Shown here: piece by piece, positions 6,832 to 16,012 of the stretch
How positions within the stretch are numbered: the stretch's first letter is position 1
Layout of the letters: each line of letters begins with the position of its first letter
Assembly (NCBI GenBank): GCA_022821495.1
Contig: JAJEDN010000090.1
Location: forward strand, 1 to 37,546
Source: Candidatus Poribacteria bacterium
GTDB taxonomy: Bacteria; Poribacteria; WGA-4E; WGA-3G
DNA length: 37,546 nt
Direction: 5' to 3'
The notes under the pieces: model-generated
What the model was told of the DNA's origin: nothing
Database searches by the model: none
What the model saw: only the letters and a program-made list of their open reading frames with translations
Position numbers and translations under genes: made by a program

Positions 6832-8873
6832 CGGATGTTCTTGGCTGCTAAACCGTTGTTCGTCGCTATCCATGCCCTGTCGTTTGCTACAACGAGCGCA
6901 TGTATTATTAATTCACCTGACACTATTCGCGGGGTCGTTGTGTCCACCCATTCATCAGGACGTGTGTGATGCGTGTAAAAAGATTTGTTCGTCGCTATCC
7001 ACAGCACTAAAGGCGTAGGTGGCGGTGGTGGTGGGACTTCCACTTCTTCCGATCCATCTATTTCGGGAGAAAATCCAGATATCGGCGGATCAGGTGTTTC
7101 TACAGGCACCGGCTCGTTCTCTTCTATAACTATCGGCGTATCGTCCAAGATGCCTCTGATGTAAATGTTCCTTAAGTCCTTCTCATTCTCTATGCCTACA
7201 TCAAGCGTCGTCAATTTTCCATTCCCACCATCCAAGTCCGCTCGAAAATACCCGTTAGATTTTTCATTAGCATTGAACCATGTAAACAGCAGCTGCTCTT
7301 CTGCAGTATCAAAACCAACAACCGTCGTGTCTTCTCGAATTTCAGTAGAACGATAGGAATCCCACTCATCGGTCTCCCTATCAAAGGTCACGATATTTCC
7401 GTCTGCCGACGCGCCCCAAAGGGTCGTAGGTGTTAGCAACAATGTTTCGATGTTATCTGCGGGGATGAAACTCAGTCGTCTCGTGTAAACGAAGGGCGGA
7501 TCGACAGTGCCGCGAACCTTGCGAACAACCCCACTATCTGTAGCAAACCAAATATCCGCCTCATCCATCTTAATATCCTTGACCCAAGCAGGGAATTCGT
7601 CAATAGGACGGTAGGTCTGGGTTTCGCCTGTTAACTTATTGTAATGAATCGCGCCTTGAGAACGGGTACCAACCCACACTTCAGTCGAGTTTGCCGCAAT
7701 CGCCCTCACATCCGGTATTCTTTCCGTAGCGTCGTTAATCCGCTGCGGTATCTCTGGCATCGGTATCCAATTATTAAAAGCAGTCTCAAACAACATCACG
7801 CCGTTCGGTGTCCCCACCCATAACCGCGACCCATCAGCAGTAATAGCTTGAACATGATTGTCAGGGAGCCCCTCTGCCTGCGTGTAGACTGTCCATTGGG
7901 TCTGATCCAGAATCTGTTTTGCGCGTTCCCTTATCGCTTCATCTACGCTCATATCGTAAACTTGGGTTGCTTCGTTTTCAGCTTCTGTGATTCTACCCAA
8001 TTTCAAGTTGACTTCAGCACGGATGAGGTGTGCTTCATAAACCCACTCGCTCACTGGATAGCGCATCATAAACCCTTGTAAAGTATGGAGTGCGGTTTCC
8101 AACTGGTCAGTTTTCGCCTGTAGTTTTCCGATGAGGAAAAACGCTTTTTCATGTGACAACATGTTCGGGTACTGCTGCCTCGCCGATTCGAGAAGCGGCA
8201 ATCCGTCATCATAATTTTTTAGTTGCTCAACGAGTAGGAATCCGGTGATGTAACTCAAACCGGGGACCGACGCGTGCTCCGGATAATACTTAAGGATCAG
8301 TTGATAGTTATCCACGGCTTCAGGATAAGCCTCGTTGGCAAGAGCAGCGTCCCCAAGCTCCCGAAAATGTGGTACCAGGTCAAAATTTGCTGCATCGAGA
8401 ATCGCTACAGAACGGAATCGTTCCAATGCGTTTACCTTATCGCCATTTGCCTCATAAAGTAAACCGAGTTGATAATGCGCAGCAGGATATCTCGGAAATT
8501 CTTCAATCGCAGCTTCAAAACGATTCATCGCTTTTTCTGGCATCTCCAATTCCAGCAGTATAAGTCCATTGCGAAAATACTTTGCCGCCGTCTGATCGGG
8601 CACATGTGCTATGTCTGATGTAGCACTGATGGTATGCCCCATCACGGGAAGTCTTAAAATTTGCCCTTGGTACTCAATTTCAAAGTGAGTTTCAGTGCCA
8701 CCGCGCCAAATCCCAGTAAATCTATCGCCATTTTCATTTTCAACAATGACATATTGCTGACTATAGGCAAAATTTTGGCAAAATAACGATCCGACTAACG
8801 CTGTCACTGCTAACAAGAGGTAAGTTTTCTGTATTTTTGTCCGTATCTGTTTTATGAAGTTTAGGTGCAACAT
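6828..8873 (-). CDS. Secreted TPR plus regulator-type beta-propeller protein
   Basis: 681 residues. A signal peptide is visible at 1-39 (basic start, LLLAVTALVGSLFC, cleavage near AYSQQ). Residues about 95-330 are helical TPR-like repeats (AKYFRNGLILLELEMPEKAM, AAHYQLGLLYEANGDKVNAL, DNYQLILKYYPEH). From about 335 on come propeller blades of the two-component-regulator type (LPDNHVQAITADGSRLWVGT, RAIAANSTEVWVGTRSQGAI, IKMDEADIWFATDSGVVR), ending with NDRAWIATNNGLA. A proline-rich linker (EVPPPPPPTP) interrupts the last blades. The start has an AGGT site. No kinase or DNA-binding domain follows. It overlaps fdhD by four bases; any functional link is unknown. It is probably an extracytoplasmic scaffold or ligand-binding protein. 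Confidence 0.8.
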   Translation of the reverse strand: MLHLNFIKQIRTKIQKTYLLLAVTALVGSLFCQNFAYSQQYVIVENENGDRFTGIWRGGTETHFEIEYQGQILRLPVMGHTISATSDIAHVPDQTAAKYFRNGLILLELEMPEKAMNRFEAAIEEFPRYPAAHYQLGLLYEANGDKVNALERFRSVAILDAANFDLVPHFRELGDAALANEAYPEAVDNYQLILKYYPEHASVPGLSYITGFLLVEQLKNYDDGLPLLESARQQYPNMLSHEKAFFLIGKLQAKTDQLETALHTLQGFMMRYPVSEWVYEAHLIRAEVNLKLGRITEAENEATQVYDMSVDEAIRERAKQILDQTQWTVYTQAEGLPDNHVQAITADGSRLWVGTPNGVMLFETAFNNWIPMPEIPQRINDATERIPDVRAIAANSTEVWVGTRSQGAIHYNKLTGETQTYRPIDEFPAWVKDIKMDEADIWFATDSGVVRKVRGTVDPPFVYTRRLSFIPADNIETLLLTPTTLWGASADGNIVTFDRETDEWDSYRSTEIREDTTVVGFDTAEEQLLFTWFNANEKSNGYFRADLDGGNGKLTTLDVGIENEKDLRNIYIRGILDDTPIVIEENEPVPVETPDPPISGFSPEIDGSEEVEVPPPPPPTPLVLWIATNKSFYTHHTRPDEWVDTTTPRIVSGELIIHALVVANDRAWIATNNGLAAKNIR

Positions 8874-8977
8874 AATTTACCTTTAAACATGGATGATAGA
8901 TATTTGGATTATAATATCAGAAACGTTAGGAAATGTCAAGAGCGTTTGGCGATTCTTCTGTAGGAGCGACTCCTTTC

Positions 8978-9006
8978 TTGATACCAATGCCACTATGCGT
9001 TATAAT
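8978..9006 (+). promoter_or_regulatory. Near-consensus sigma-70 type promoter of hrpB
   Basis: TTGATA at 8978-8983 and TATAAT at 9001-9006 are separated by exactly 17 bases. The predicted transcription start, about seven bases past the -10 box, coincides with the hrpB ATG at 9014, implying a leaderless message. Confidence 0.6.
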
Positions 9007-9013
9007 ACTCACT

Positions 9014-11401
9014 ATGAACGAAACCAACCTTCCAATTACAGAACTCAAGGCAACATTTCACGACGCAATCACAACGGGTCCAGTGGTGATTGTAGCACCA
9101 ACCGGCAGCGGAAAATCGACCCAAATTCCGCCTTGGTGTGCCGCGCTATCAGATGCCCCAGTGCTTGTCGTCGAACCGAGGCGCGTCGCATGCCGCTCAC
9201 TCGCACGATGGGTAGCCCAACAACACAACGAACCGCTGGGACATTCTGTCGGTTATACCGTGCGTTTCGAGGACGTTAGCTCTGATACACTCACCCGGAT
9301 CCGTTTCGTTACGCCCGGTGTCGCTTTGCGATATGCCGCTGGCTCCGAATTAGATCAATATGGCACCATCATCTTGGACGAGTTCCACGAACGCGGTGTA
9401 GAGACAGACCTTTTTCTGGCTATCTGCCGAAAGAAACGACGCGACGCAAGGCTCGTTATTATGTCTGCCACAATCGCTGCACAGCAACTCGCCCGATTTG
9501 TTGACGGTCAAGTGCTGCGTGCGGAAGGGCGCGTCTATCCTGTTGAAGTGCGATACCTTGCTGGAGCAGTAGTGCCGACATCTCATAATTTAGTAGAACG
9601 CGTCGAAAAAGGGATTAAGCGCGCGCTCAAAGAAACCGATGGGAATATCTTGGTGTTCCTACCGGGTAAGGGTGAAATTAATGCCTGCCATGATGCGCTC
9701 CGTAAGCTGCGACATCTCGACGTTATCCCGCTACACGGCGATCTACCCGCCGATGCACAAGACAAAGCATTTGACAACACACAATCGAACCACCGCCGCG
9801 TCATTCTTGCAACCAACGTCGCTGAGACATCAATCACGCTTCCGGGTATCACTGCTGTTGTAGATACCGGTTTAGTCCGCCAGCGTATCCACCAGAACCG
9901 ACGTATCGTCCTTGCGCTGCGTCCTATATCGCAAGCCTCAGCCGAACAACGCCGTGGGCGCGCAGGTCGCCTCGGCCCTGGAATTTGTTATAGACTCTGG
10001 GAGGAACACGGTCAACTTGAACAGGAGACACCGCCAGAGATTCGACGGGAGGACTTGACCCAATTCGTGCTTACCGTCGCTGCAACCGGCTATCGTCCGC
10101 AAGATTTGACATTCCTTGATGCGCCTCCCGACTTCGCTGTGGAACGCGCACAGACCGCCCTGAAAGGCTGGGGCGTTCTCTCCGATGATGGCACCCTCAC
10201 GCCAGAGGGCGCGAAAATCTGCACTTTACCGGTCAGCCCACTTCACGCTCGACTCTTGGTAAAAGCACCCTCTTCCATCCGACGCGATGTGATTGATCTG
10301 ATTGCGACGTTGGAGCGCCCAGCGCCGTTATGGCAGCGCATCGACCGCGTGCCAACGCAACAACAGGACACGGTTCGCGAAGCACGGCAAAAAGAACTTT
10401 TTCGCGATGGATGCGACGCTACGACAGCAATCCGAACCCTACGACACGGCGACAACAAACGGCATCAGCTCCATAAAACTTCTCTCGCCGAATCCCGCAG
10501 AATCGCGACGCAACTCAGAGATTTTTTCGAGTTACCGCCTGTGACGAAAGATAAAGCATCTGTACAACCCGATCGCAACGCATTGATTGCTTACCTCTTA
10601 CGCGAATGGGATACCTGTGCTTACGTCCGGAGACGGAAAGGTAAGGGATGGGGGAATGGACAGGAAGAGGTCTTACTCGATTCTGATTCTCTCCTACCGG
10701 AAGATAGGCAAGCCGCTTTAATTTTAGAGACCGTCGGCATCGCGAAAGGCACGCGCGTGCAATTGATGGGACGCACTGCCATACCTTGTTCTTTTGACGA
10801 TCTGGTCAACGCGGGAATTGGAACTTCTCAACTCGCTGTTCCGCGGCTGGAAGGTGAAGACATTGTTGCAGAAGTAATAACCGAATACGCGGGTAGAGAG
10901 ATCGGACGCGAACGCCAACCCCTGAGTGGTAACCTGCTACGAGAGGCGTTGGCATCTCTCATCCTCTCTGGTTCCGTATTCCCGAAAGTTGGTGAGCAAC
11001 TCACCCGCGCACTCAACGCTTGGATACTTCATTGCGCACTCAACCCTGATATGAATACCTCCGAAACAACAGATTTAACGCCGCACAGATGGTTAGTTTC
11101 ACGGCTCAACATCTTAGGCGTAGAGGTCGCCGAAGACTGGCAACTTCTTTCGCCAGAGGATTTGGTCTTTACTGAGATAGATATCGACACTATTGCTGAA
11201 ATTGAGGCGCGATATCCGAGAGAATTTTCCGTCAACGGGGCTAAGTTCAGTGTCGAATATCACCCCACAGAAAAACTCGTTACATTGCGGTGGGTGCGCG
11301 GTATCCGTCAACCAGCACTGAGTACAGTCCTATTGCCGCGCTGGAACAATTGGAAGGTGCAGCTCGATCTTCGTGGACAGGTGCGGACGGTGCGTCCTTA
11401 A
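9014..11401 (+). CDS. hrpB: ATP-dependent RNA helicase HrpB (DEAH family)
   Basis: 795 residues, close to the family's usual length. Helicase motifs are complete: Walker A APTGSGKST (28-36), DEFH (122-125), VIMSATI, TNVAETSITLPGI and QRRGRAGRLGPGICYRL, followed by the winged-helix/ratchet region and the HrpB-specific C-terminal domain (LLPRWNNWKVQLDLRG). The role of HrpB is poorly defined; it is a cytoplasmic DEAH-box RNA helicase. The longer reading from 8933 runs through the promoter and lacks homology, so the ATG at 9014 (MNETNLPITELK) is chosen although it has no ribosome-binding site. Its TAA and the stop of the facing propeller gene share the same TTAA, so the two genes overlap by four bases tail to tail. 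Confidence 0.93.
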   Translation: MNETNLPITELKATFHDAITTGPVVIVAPTGSGKSTQIPPWCAALSDAPVLVVEPRRVACRSLARWVAQQHNEPLGHSVGYTVRFEDVSSDTLTRIRFVTPGVALRYAAGSELDQYGTIILDEFHERGVETDLFLAICRKKRRDARLVIMSATIAAQQLARFVDGQVLRAEGRVYPVEVRYLAGAVVPTSHNLVERVEKGIKRALKETDGNILVFLPGKGEINACHDALRKLRHLDVIPLHGDLPADAQDKAFDNTQSNHRRVILATNVAETSITLPGITAVVDTGLVRQRIHQNRRIVLALRPISQASAEQRRGRAGRLGPGICYRLWEEHGQLEQETPPEIRREDLTQFVLTVAATGYRPQDLTFLDAPPDFAVERAQTALKGWGVLSDDGTLTPEGAKICTLPVSPLHARLLVKAPSSIRRDVIDLIATLERPAPLWQRIDRVPTQQQDTVREARQKELFRDGCDATTAIRTLRHGDNKRHQLHKTSLAESRRIATQLRDFFELPPVTKDKASVQPDRNALIAYLLREWDTCAYVRRRKGKGWGNGQEEVLLDSDSLLPEDRQAALILETVGIAKGTRVQLMGRTAIPCSFDDLVNAGIGTSQLAVPRLEGEDIVAEVITEYAGREIGRERQPLSGNLLREALASLILSGSVFPKVGEQLTRALNAWILHCALNPDMNTSETTDLTPHRWLVSRLNILGVEVAEDWQLLSPEDLVFTEIDIDTIAEIEARYPREFSVNGAKFSVEYHPTEKLVTLRWVRGIRQPALSTVLLPRWNNWKVQLDLRGQVRTVRP

Positions 11402-12357
11402 TCGGCTTTGATTTTTCCCCATGTTGTTGTGAGCAGGTGTGGTCGTGGTGCAATGGATAAGCTTTTGGGATCGAACCAACTGGGTGTGATGTTCCGTCCG
11501 CGGTGTGTTAGCTGCGTTTTTCTACCTGTCTCTACGTCAACGACAGCGATTTGACGATCTCTCTCTACGGCTTCCTCCACATAAACAATTTCATCACCGT
11601 CGGGTGACCATGCAGGATAGTAGGCAAGGGGTACTCGTTCACTAATCTGTCTCAAGCGGCTTCCGTCCGGATTTGCCACGAAAATGGCTGATTTGTTCCG
11701 TAGCCCCCATTTGGACCAAGTAAAGGCGAGTTCGTCCCTCTTTGGTGACCATGAGGGTGTGTGCATCCACGGTGATTCCTTAGGCAGAAACATGCGTATA
11801 TCGCCGGAATCGAGCTTTACGATAAAGATCCGATGCGTGCCACCCGCGTCTTTAGCAAAGGCGATCTCGTTTCCGTTTGCCGACCAGGAAGGATTGCCAC
11901 CATGCGATTCTGCCAATGCGACCTGCTTGACATCTTCACCGTGTACCGTAGCCGTTTGGATGCCCCATTCCGGTGTTTCAGAATGAAAGGCTATCCGCTC
12001 GCCATCTGGGGACCACGCCGATTCCACTCGACGTGCTAACTTCCTAAAAACACGCCGGACACGGCTACCGTCGGCATCCATCACATAAAGATCTCTGACC
12101 CCGTCCCGATCGGAAGTGAAAAGAATTTGTTCTCCTGTTGGTGACCAAACAGGACTGTGATCTAATGCGTTATTTCGGGTAAGTCGTTCTTGCTGACTCC
12201 CATCCGGATTCATCAGGTAAATTTCCCAATTACCATCTCGATTCGAGGCAAACGCGATTTTTGCGGTTGTCGGTGCTTCGGCAGGCACCTGACCGGTATT
12301 GATAAGCACCAATGCCAAATTAAGACAACCTAAAAAGAAAACACACGTGATTTTCAT
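11398..12357 (-). CDS. Secreted PD40 (TolB-like) beta-propeller protein, tandem copy 3
   Basis: About 319 residues. A signal peptide (MKITCVFFLGCLNLALVLIN) precedes six PD40 blades, each with a WSPxGxxIxF core: HSPVWSPTGEQILFTSDRDG, ESAWSPDGERIAFHSE, NPSWSANGNEIAFAKD, TPSWSPKRDELAFTWS and YPAWSPDGDEIVYVEE. It ends LLTTTWGKIKAD, a tail shared with the other PD40 proteins here. There is no TolB N-terminal domain, so it is probably not the Tol-Pal protein itself but a free propeller outside the inner membrane. The start at 12357 has GGGGA upstream; a reading to 12417 would overlap the preceding gene. It is the last gene of the six-gene operon and its stop overlaps that of hrpB. Confidence 0.82.
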   Translation of the reverse strand: MKITCVFFLGCLNLALVLINTGQVPAEAPTTAKIAFASNRDGNWEIYLMNPDGSQQERLTRNNALDHSPVWSPTGEQILFTSDRDGVRDLYVMDADGSRVRRVFRKLARRVESAWSPDGERIAFHSETPEWGIQTATVHGEDVKQVALAESHGGNPSWSANGNEIAFAKDAGGTHRIFIVKLDSGDIRMFLPKESPWMHTPSWSPKRDELAFTWSKWGLRNKSAIFVANPDGSRLRQISERVPLAYYPAWSPDGDEIVYVEEAVERDRQIAVVDVETGRKTQLTHRGRNITPSWFDPKSLSIAPRPHLLTTTWGKIKAD

Positions 12358-12389
12358 AAGTTTCCCCGCGATGTAGTTCTGGTAGTGAA

Positions 12390-13367
12390 TTAGTCTTGTA
12401 CTTTCATTTTCCCCCACGTTGTTGTGAGTAAACGAGGCTGTGGCTGGACAGGCAAGGTTGTAGGATCAAACCAAGCAGGAGATCTATTTAAACCTTCGTC
12501 TGTCAACTGCTTTCTCACCCCAGTGCGTATATCAACAACGAAGATTTGAAAACTATCGTTGTCGCCTTGTTCTATGTAAGCAAGTTTATCGCCTTCTGGT
12601 GACCAAGCAGGCCCAAAAACACGCCATTCAGATTTAACAACCCGCTTCAAACCCGTTCCATCGCGATTCGCAACGAAGATAGCCGGGGGTCTACCCGCTA
12701 TACCCCACTTGGACCAAGCGAAGGCGAGTCTGTTACTATCCGGGGACCACGCCGGTGTAGACATCCACGGCGATTCCTTAGGGAGGAACGTTCGTACTTT
12801 ACCCGAATCAAGCGTGATAATACGGATACGGCGAGTGTCCTTCACATAGTCAACAAAGGCTATCTCGTTTCCGTCGGGCGACCAAGAGGGATAACCGCCT
12901 TGTTGAACCACTTCGGCGACATCTTGCACATCTGCCCCATATATCGTAGCCGTTTGGATGTTCCACTCAGGCTTCCACTGCGGTTTCTGTGTATGAAACG
13001 CTATCCGCTCGCCATCGGGTGACCATGTCGGTTGTATCCTCAGTACCAACTTTCTAAACACTCGACGGACACGCCGACCGTTGGCATCCATCATATAGAG
13101 ATCGTATACACCGTCCCGATTTGAGACAAACAGAATCTGCTCTCCATTCGGCGACCAGACCGGACTGTAGTCTCCCGCGCGACTTTGCGTTACCCGCTTC
13201 TGTTCACTCCCATCCGGGTTCATGGTGTAAATGTCCCAATTCCCACTACGATTCGATGCAAACGCTATTTTTTTAGTTTTCGGTGCTTGTGCGTGAATTT
13301 GACCAGCATAGATGGACGTAAGGATTAGATTGAGACAACAAAAAAGGAAAAGACTTTTGATTCTCAT
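12390..13367 (-). CDS. Secreted PD40 (TolB-like) beta-propeller protein, tandem copy 2
   Basis: 325 residues with a signal peptide ending near GQIHAQA and PD40 blades (YSPVWSPNGEQILFVSNRDG, QPTWSPDGERIAFHTQ, YPSWSPDGNEIAFVDY, TPAWSPDSNRLAFAWS, GPAWSPEGDKLAYIEQ). The C-terminus is LLTTTWGKMKVQD. It is closest to the copy upstream at 13404-14381, sharing the QWKPEWNIQTATI insert, and lies 36 bases after that gene and 32 before the next. The spacers between copies are also alike, so whole gene-plus-spacer units were duplicated. The start has a GAGAG site about nine bases upstream. The ligand or partner is unknown. Confidence 0.82.
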   Translation of the reverse strand: MRIKSLFLFCCLNLILTSIYAGQIHAQAPKTKKIAFASNRSGNWDIYTMNPDGSEQKRVTQSRAGDYSPVWSPNGEQILFVSNRDGVYDLYMMDANGRRVRRVFRKLVLRIQPTWSPDGERIAFHTQKPQWKPEWNIQTATIYGADVQDVAEVVQQGGYPSWSPDGNEIAFVDYVKDTRRIRIITLDSGKVRTFLPKESPWMSTPAWSPDSNRLAFAWSKWGIAGRPPAIFVANRDGTGLKRVVKSEWRVFGPAWSPEGDKLAYIEQGDNDSFQIFVVDIRTGVRKQLTDEGLNRSPAWFDPTTLPVQPQPRLLTTTWGKMKVQD

Positions 13368-13403
13368 AAGATTTTTCTCTCGTAATATCGTGCTGATGGC
13401 AAA

Positions 13404-14381
13404 TTAGTCGCGTACTTTCATTTTTCCCCAGACTGTTCTTAACAGGTGGTGTTGTGGCGCGACAGGTAGATTGTTTGGATTGAACCAAGCAGCGGTCATG
13501 TTTGAACCTTGGTGTGTCAACTGTTTTTTTGTGCCGGTACGTATATGAACGGTCAGGATCTGTAAATTATCATCTTCAGCACGTTCGCTGTAAACAAGTC
13601 TATCGCCTTCGGGAGACCATGCAGCAGGACCAAGGGATACCTGTGAAGGCTTACCAATCTGTTTCAAACCTTTTTCATCGCGATCCACAACGAATAAAGC
13701 ATTTCCATTCCCTAAACCCCACTTGAGCCAAGTAAAGGCGAGCCTGTCCCCTGACGGAGACCAGGCTGGGGCGTACATCCACGGCGTTTCGTGGGACAGG
13801 AATGTTCGTACTCTATTGGAACTGAGTGTGAGAATACGAATACGGCGGGTGTCATCAATATCGTCAACAAAGGCTATCTCGTTTCCATCGGGAGACCAAG
13901 AGGGGTTACCTCCTTGCGGAACCACTTCGGCGACATCTTCCACATCTGCCCCATGTATCGTAGCGGTTTGGATGTTCCATTCAGGCTTCCATTGCGGCTT
14001 CTTTGTATGAAACGCGATTTTTTCCCCATCCGGCGACCAAGTCGGTTCTATCCTAAGCACCGACTCCTTAAAAACGCGCTGAACCTGGCTGCCGTCGGCA
14101 TCCATCACATAGAGATCGTGCCCACCATCGCGATCTGAGACAAACAGAATTTGCGCTCCATTCGGAGACCAGACGGGACTAAGGTCTGTCGCGCTATTTT
14201 GCGTTAACCGTTTTTGCTGACTCCCATCCGGGTTCATCAGGTAAATTTCCCAATTGCCATCTCGATTCGATGAGAATGCGATTTTTGCGGTTGTCGGTGC
14301 TTGTGCCCAAATCTGCAGTGCCGGACTCAACACCAGTCCGAAACCCAGGGAAAGAAAAACAAAAAGGCGGATATTTTTCAT
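13404..14381 (-). CDS. Secreted PD40 (TolB-like) beta-propeller protein, tandem copy 1
   Basis: 325 residues. A signal peptide (MKNIRLFVFLSLGFGLVLSP, cleaved near IWAQA) is followed by PD40 blades (LSPVWSPNGAQILFVSDRDG, EPTWSPDGEKIAFHTK, NPSWSPDGNEIAFVDD, APAWSPSGDRLAFTWL, GPAAWSPEGDRLVYSE) and the tail LLRTVWGKMKVRD. Its ATG overlaps the stop of the upstream lipoprotein gene as ATGA, tying the propeller set to the lipoprotein set in one transcript and suggesting that the products work together. The first blade is almost identical to that of copy 3 (AFSSNRDGNWEIYLMNPDGS). Confidence 0.84.
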   Translation of the reverse strand: MKNIRLFVFLSLGFGLVLSPALQIWAQAPTTAKIAFSSNRDGNWEIYLMNPDGSQQKRLTQNSATDLSPVWSPNGAQILFVSDRDGGHDLYVMDADGSQVQRVFKESVLRIEPTWSPDGEKIAFHTKKPQWKPEWNIQTATIHGADVEDVAEVVPQGGNPSWSPDGNEIAFVDDIDDTRRIRILTLSSNRVRTFLSHETPWMYAPAWSPSGDRLAFTWLKWGLGNGNALFVVDRDEKGLKQIGKPSQVSLGPAAWSPEGDRLVYSERAEDDNLQILTVHIRTGTKKQLTHQGSNMTAAWFNPNNLPVAPQHHLLRTVWGKMKVRD

Positions 14382-15280
14382 TTTGATTCAATCCTTTTGA
14401 AAGTGCATCTTAAACCACCGGTTCGTATCCAACCTCTCGGTGTTAGTTGCATATCGCCATAGAGCACCAAAGAGAGGGTATCATCTGTTACTGTAATTCC
14501 AGGCATTGAAGCGATTGAGCGCGATGTCGCCTTTAAAGCACCTTTCCGATTGAAATTTTGCGTCATCGCAGTCCGTCTCTGTTTTTGCTTCGCAGCTATC
14601 TGTTTTATAGGTTCGGAACCAAAAAGAAATTCAAGTAACTCCGGTCCTGTTCGCTGATTAAAACGGATAAATGTCATCGGATCGTCTCCGTGTCGCTTCG
14701 TGGTAACATAACACTGACCGGTGACATTCGTGCCACGATTGCTACCGCTGTAATAGTAAGAACTGCGATCCTCCGAAAATTCGAGTATGAGATTTTTGCG
14801 AGTAGACGCAACGAGTGCCGCTTTCGCACCCAATATCCGTTGATTTGATTTCTTATCTCTAACCTCAATAGGCGGTAGGCGCGTTGTGCCTTCTTGCGGG
14901 TTCTGTCGGTTCACCTCCGAATTCTGTTTGCCATTTTCTGGCGTAGCGGCGTTTGAATTAGGTGGTGTTGCTTGTTCGCCTGCGACACTCTTGGGAAGTT
15001 TTGCGATAACGGTATTCAGTGAATCTGTCACCTGCTGCGACATGGGTTTTTTCCGCTGCGCGTTAACGTTGCCTTCTTCAACCTCTAACCCGACATATTG
15101 CCACTTACCGACGAGAAGGTCCTTTACCGCCTGTTTAACTCTTTCTGGATTGTGCCGCTCGCGTGCAGCGTCACGCATCGCGAGTAAACGCTGTCGCTCT
15201 TCCTGCGTCTCTTGCGGCGTAAAGACCGCACAACTCGTGAAGAGTATCATTATAAGACCGAACATTGTTAACGCTTTCAT
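14378..15280 (-). CDS. Lipoprotein with lipocalin-like domain, paralogue with long insert
   Basis: 300 residues. The lipobox is LFTSC with the lipid-bearing cysteine at residue 17. After a charged helix (ETQEERQRLLAMRDAARERH) comes LVGKWQYVGLEVEE, the same opening as the two upstream paralogues, then a Gln/Asn/Pro-rich insert at about 90-145 that they lack. The common beta-rich domain resumes (NLILEFSEDRSSYYYSG, TFIRFNQRTGPELLEFLFGS) and closes with GWIRTGGLRCTFKRIE. The GxW opening followed by strands suggests a lipocalin-like fold, which is an inference. It should be membrane-anchored outside the cytoplasm. The stop overlaps the next gene's start. Confidence 0.75.
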   Translation of the reverse strand: MKALTMFGLIMILFTSCAVFTPQETQEERQRLLAMRDAARERHNPERVKQAVKDLLVGKWQYVGLEVEEGNVNAQRKKPMSQQVTDSLNTVIAKLPKSVAGEQATPPNSNAATPENGKQNSEVNRQNPQEGTTRLPPIEVRDKKSNQRILGAKAALVASTRKNLILEFSEDRSSYYYSGSNRGTNVTGQCYVTTKRHGDDPMTFIRFNQRTGPELLEFLFGSEPIKQIAAKQKQRRTAMTQNFNRKGALKATSRSIASMPGITVTDDTLSLVLYGDMQLTPRGWIRTGGLRCTFKRIESK

Positions 15281-15317
15281 CCCTATTCTCCTCCTTTATT
15301 TTAAAACAAATTTAATC

Positions 15318-15442
15318 TTCTTATTTGATCCGTTTGTAAGGAATACCTGATCCCTTTGCAGGCGGGGTTTCAAACCCCGCCTGCAGTGGCGGCTGCGTAA
15401 GTTCTATTCTTATTTAACCCGTTTGAAAGAATACCTGATGCC
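15318..15442. repeat. GC hairpin element flanked by an imperfect ~36-bp direct duplication
   Basis: At the centre is a near-perfect palindrome at 15357-15385 (14-base arms with GGCGGGGTTT around one C), followed by GGCTGCGTAAGTTCTA. Flanking segments 15318-15354 and 15407-15442 match each other at roughly 31 of 36 positions. The right-hand copy is the end of the 200-residue lipoprotein gene, including its stop; the left-hand copy is a decayed duplicate of that gene end. The same arrangement is seen at 16769-16885. Confidence 0.75.
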
Positions 15443-16012
15443 ATCGCTCTGTGCCCACCCTTCAACTGTCAGTGATGCGCCGGCACCCAGTGTCAGGTAG
15501 AGTTGATCGTCTTGCACGGAAATTAAGACTTTGGATGCCTCTGGGGGACCACTGAATACTCCGGGACGATTAAATAAAAACTCCCCAGGCCTAATGCCTG
15601 AACTCTGATTCATAACAAGCTTTGGGTATAGAACCTCAGCGATCCGTTTAACGTAGATCGAGAATCCACCAGTAACCTTAATACCCCCATTGTTACCCTC
15701 GTAAAAACGGATGCCGTTCTGTTCAAAAAATCGGATCGTCAGATTTTTACGACTGGTTTCAGCAAGTGCAGCCCCCGCGCTTTCAATTTCATTGCTCAAA
15801 TCGCTTTCTAAAACCTCTATACCAAGGAACTGCCATGTTCCCAACATTTCGCTCGCAAGCCTGTCCTTAGAGGTCCGTCTGTCGTTTTTTATCCGTGCGT
15901 CCTCGTACGCGGCGCGAAGTCGTTCCCGCTCGTTCCGCATCTGCTGGTGTTCCGCCGAGGTGCAACCCGAAAAAATCAGTGTTATCAAACCAAAGGTAAC
16001 TAATATCTTCAT
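15410..16012 (-). CDS. Lipoprotein with lipocalin-like domain, paralogue 2
   Basis: 200 residues. The lipobox is IFSGC (Cys17), followed by a charged coiled-coil-like stretch (QQMRNERERLRAAYEDARI) and a beta-rich domain starting MLGTWQFLGIEVLE and ending GWAQSDGIRYSFKRVK. It is clearly paralogous with its neighbours on both sides at the lipoprotein start, GxW motif and C-terminal GWxxSxGxR. Its ATG overlaps the preceding gene's stop in ATGA. Its 3' end has been duplicated together with a GC hairpin element. No database family is recognised; the role could be envelope scaffolding or ligand binding. Confidence 0.78.
   Translation of the reverse strand: MKILVTFGLITLIFSGCTSAEHQQMRNERERLRAAYEDARIKNDRRTSKDRLASEMLGTWQFLGIEVLESDLSNEIESAGAALAETSRKNLTIRFFEQNGIRFYEGNNGGIKVTGGFSIYVKRIAEVLYPKLVMNQSSGIRPGEFLFNRPGVFSGPPEASKVLISVQDDQLYLTLGAGASLTVEGWAQSDGIRYSFKRVK

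Noticed and set aside
8893..9279. Plus-strand 128-codon open frame overlapping hrpB
   Set aside because: Out of frame with hrpB, rich in Arg/Ser/Thr as expected from a shadow frame, and crosses the hrpB promoter.
13791..14138. Plus-strand 115-codon open frame
   Set aside because: Antisense to the PD40 blades; repeats of similar frames appear behind each PD40 copy because the repeats themselves are similar.
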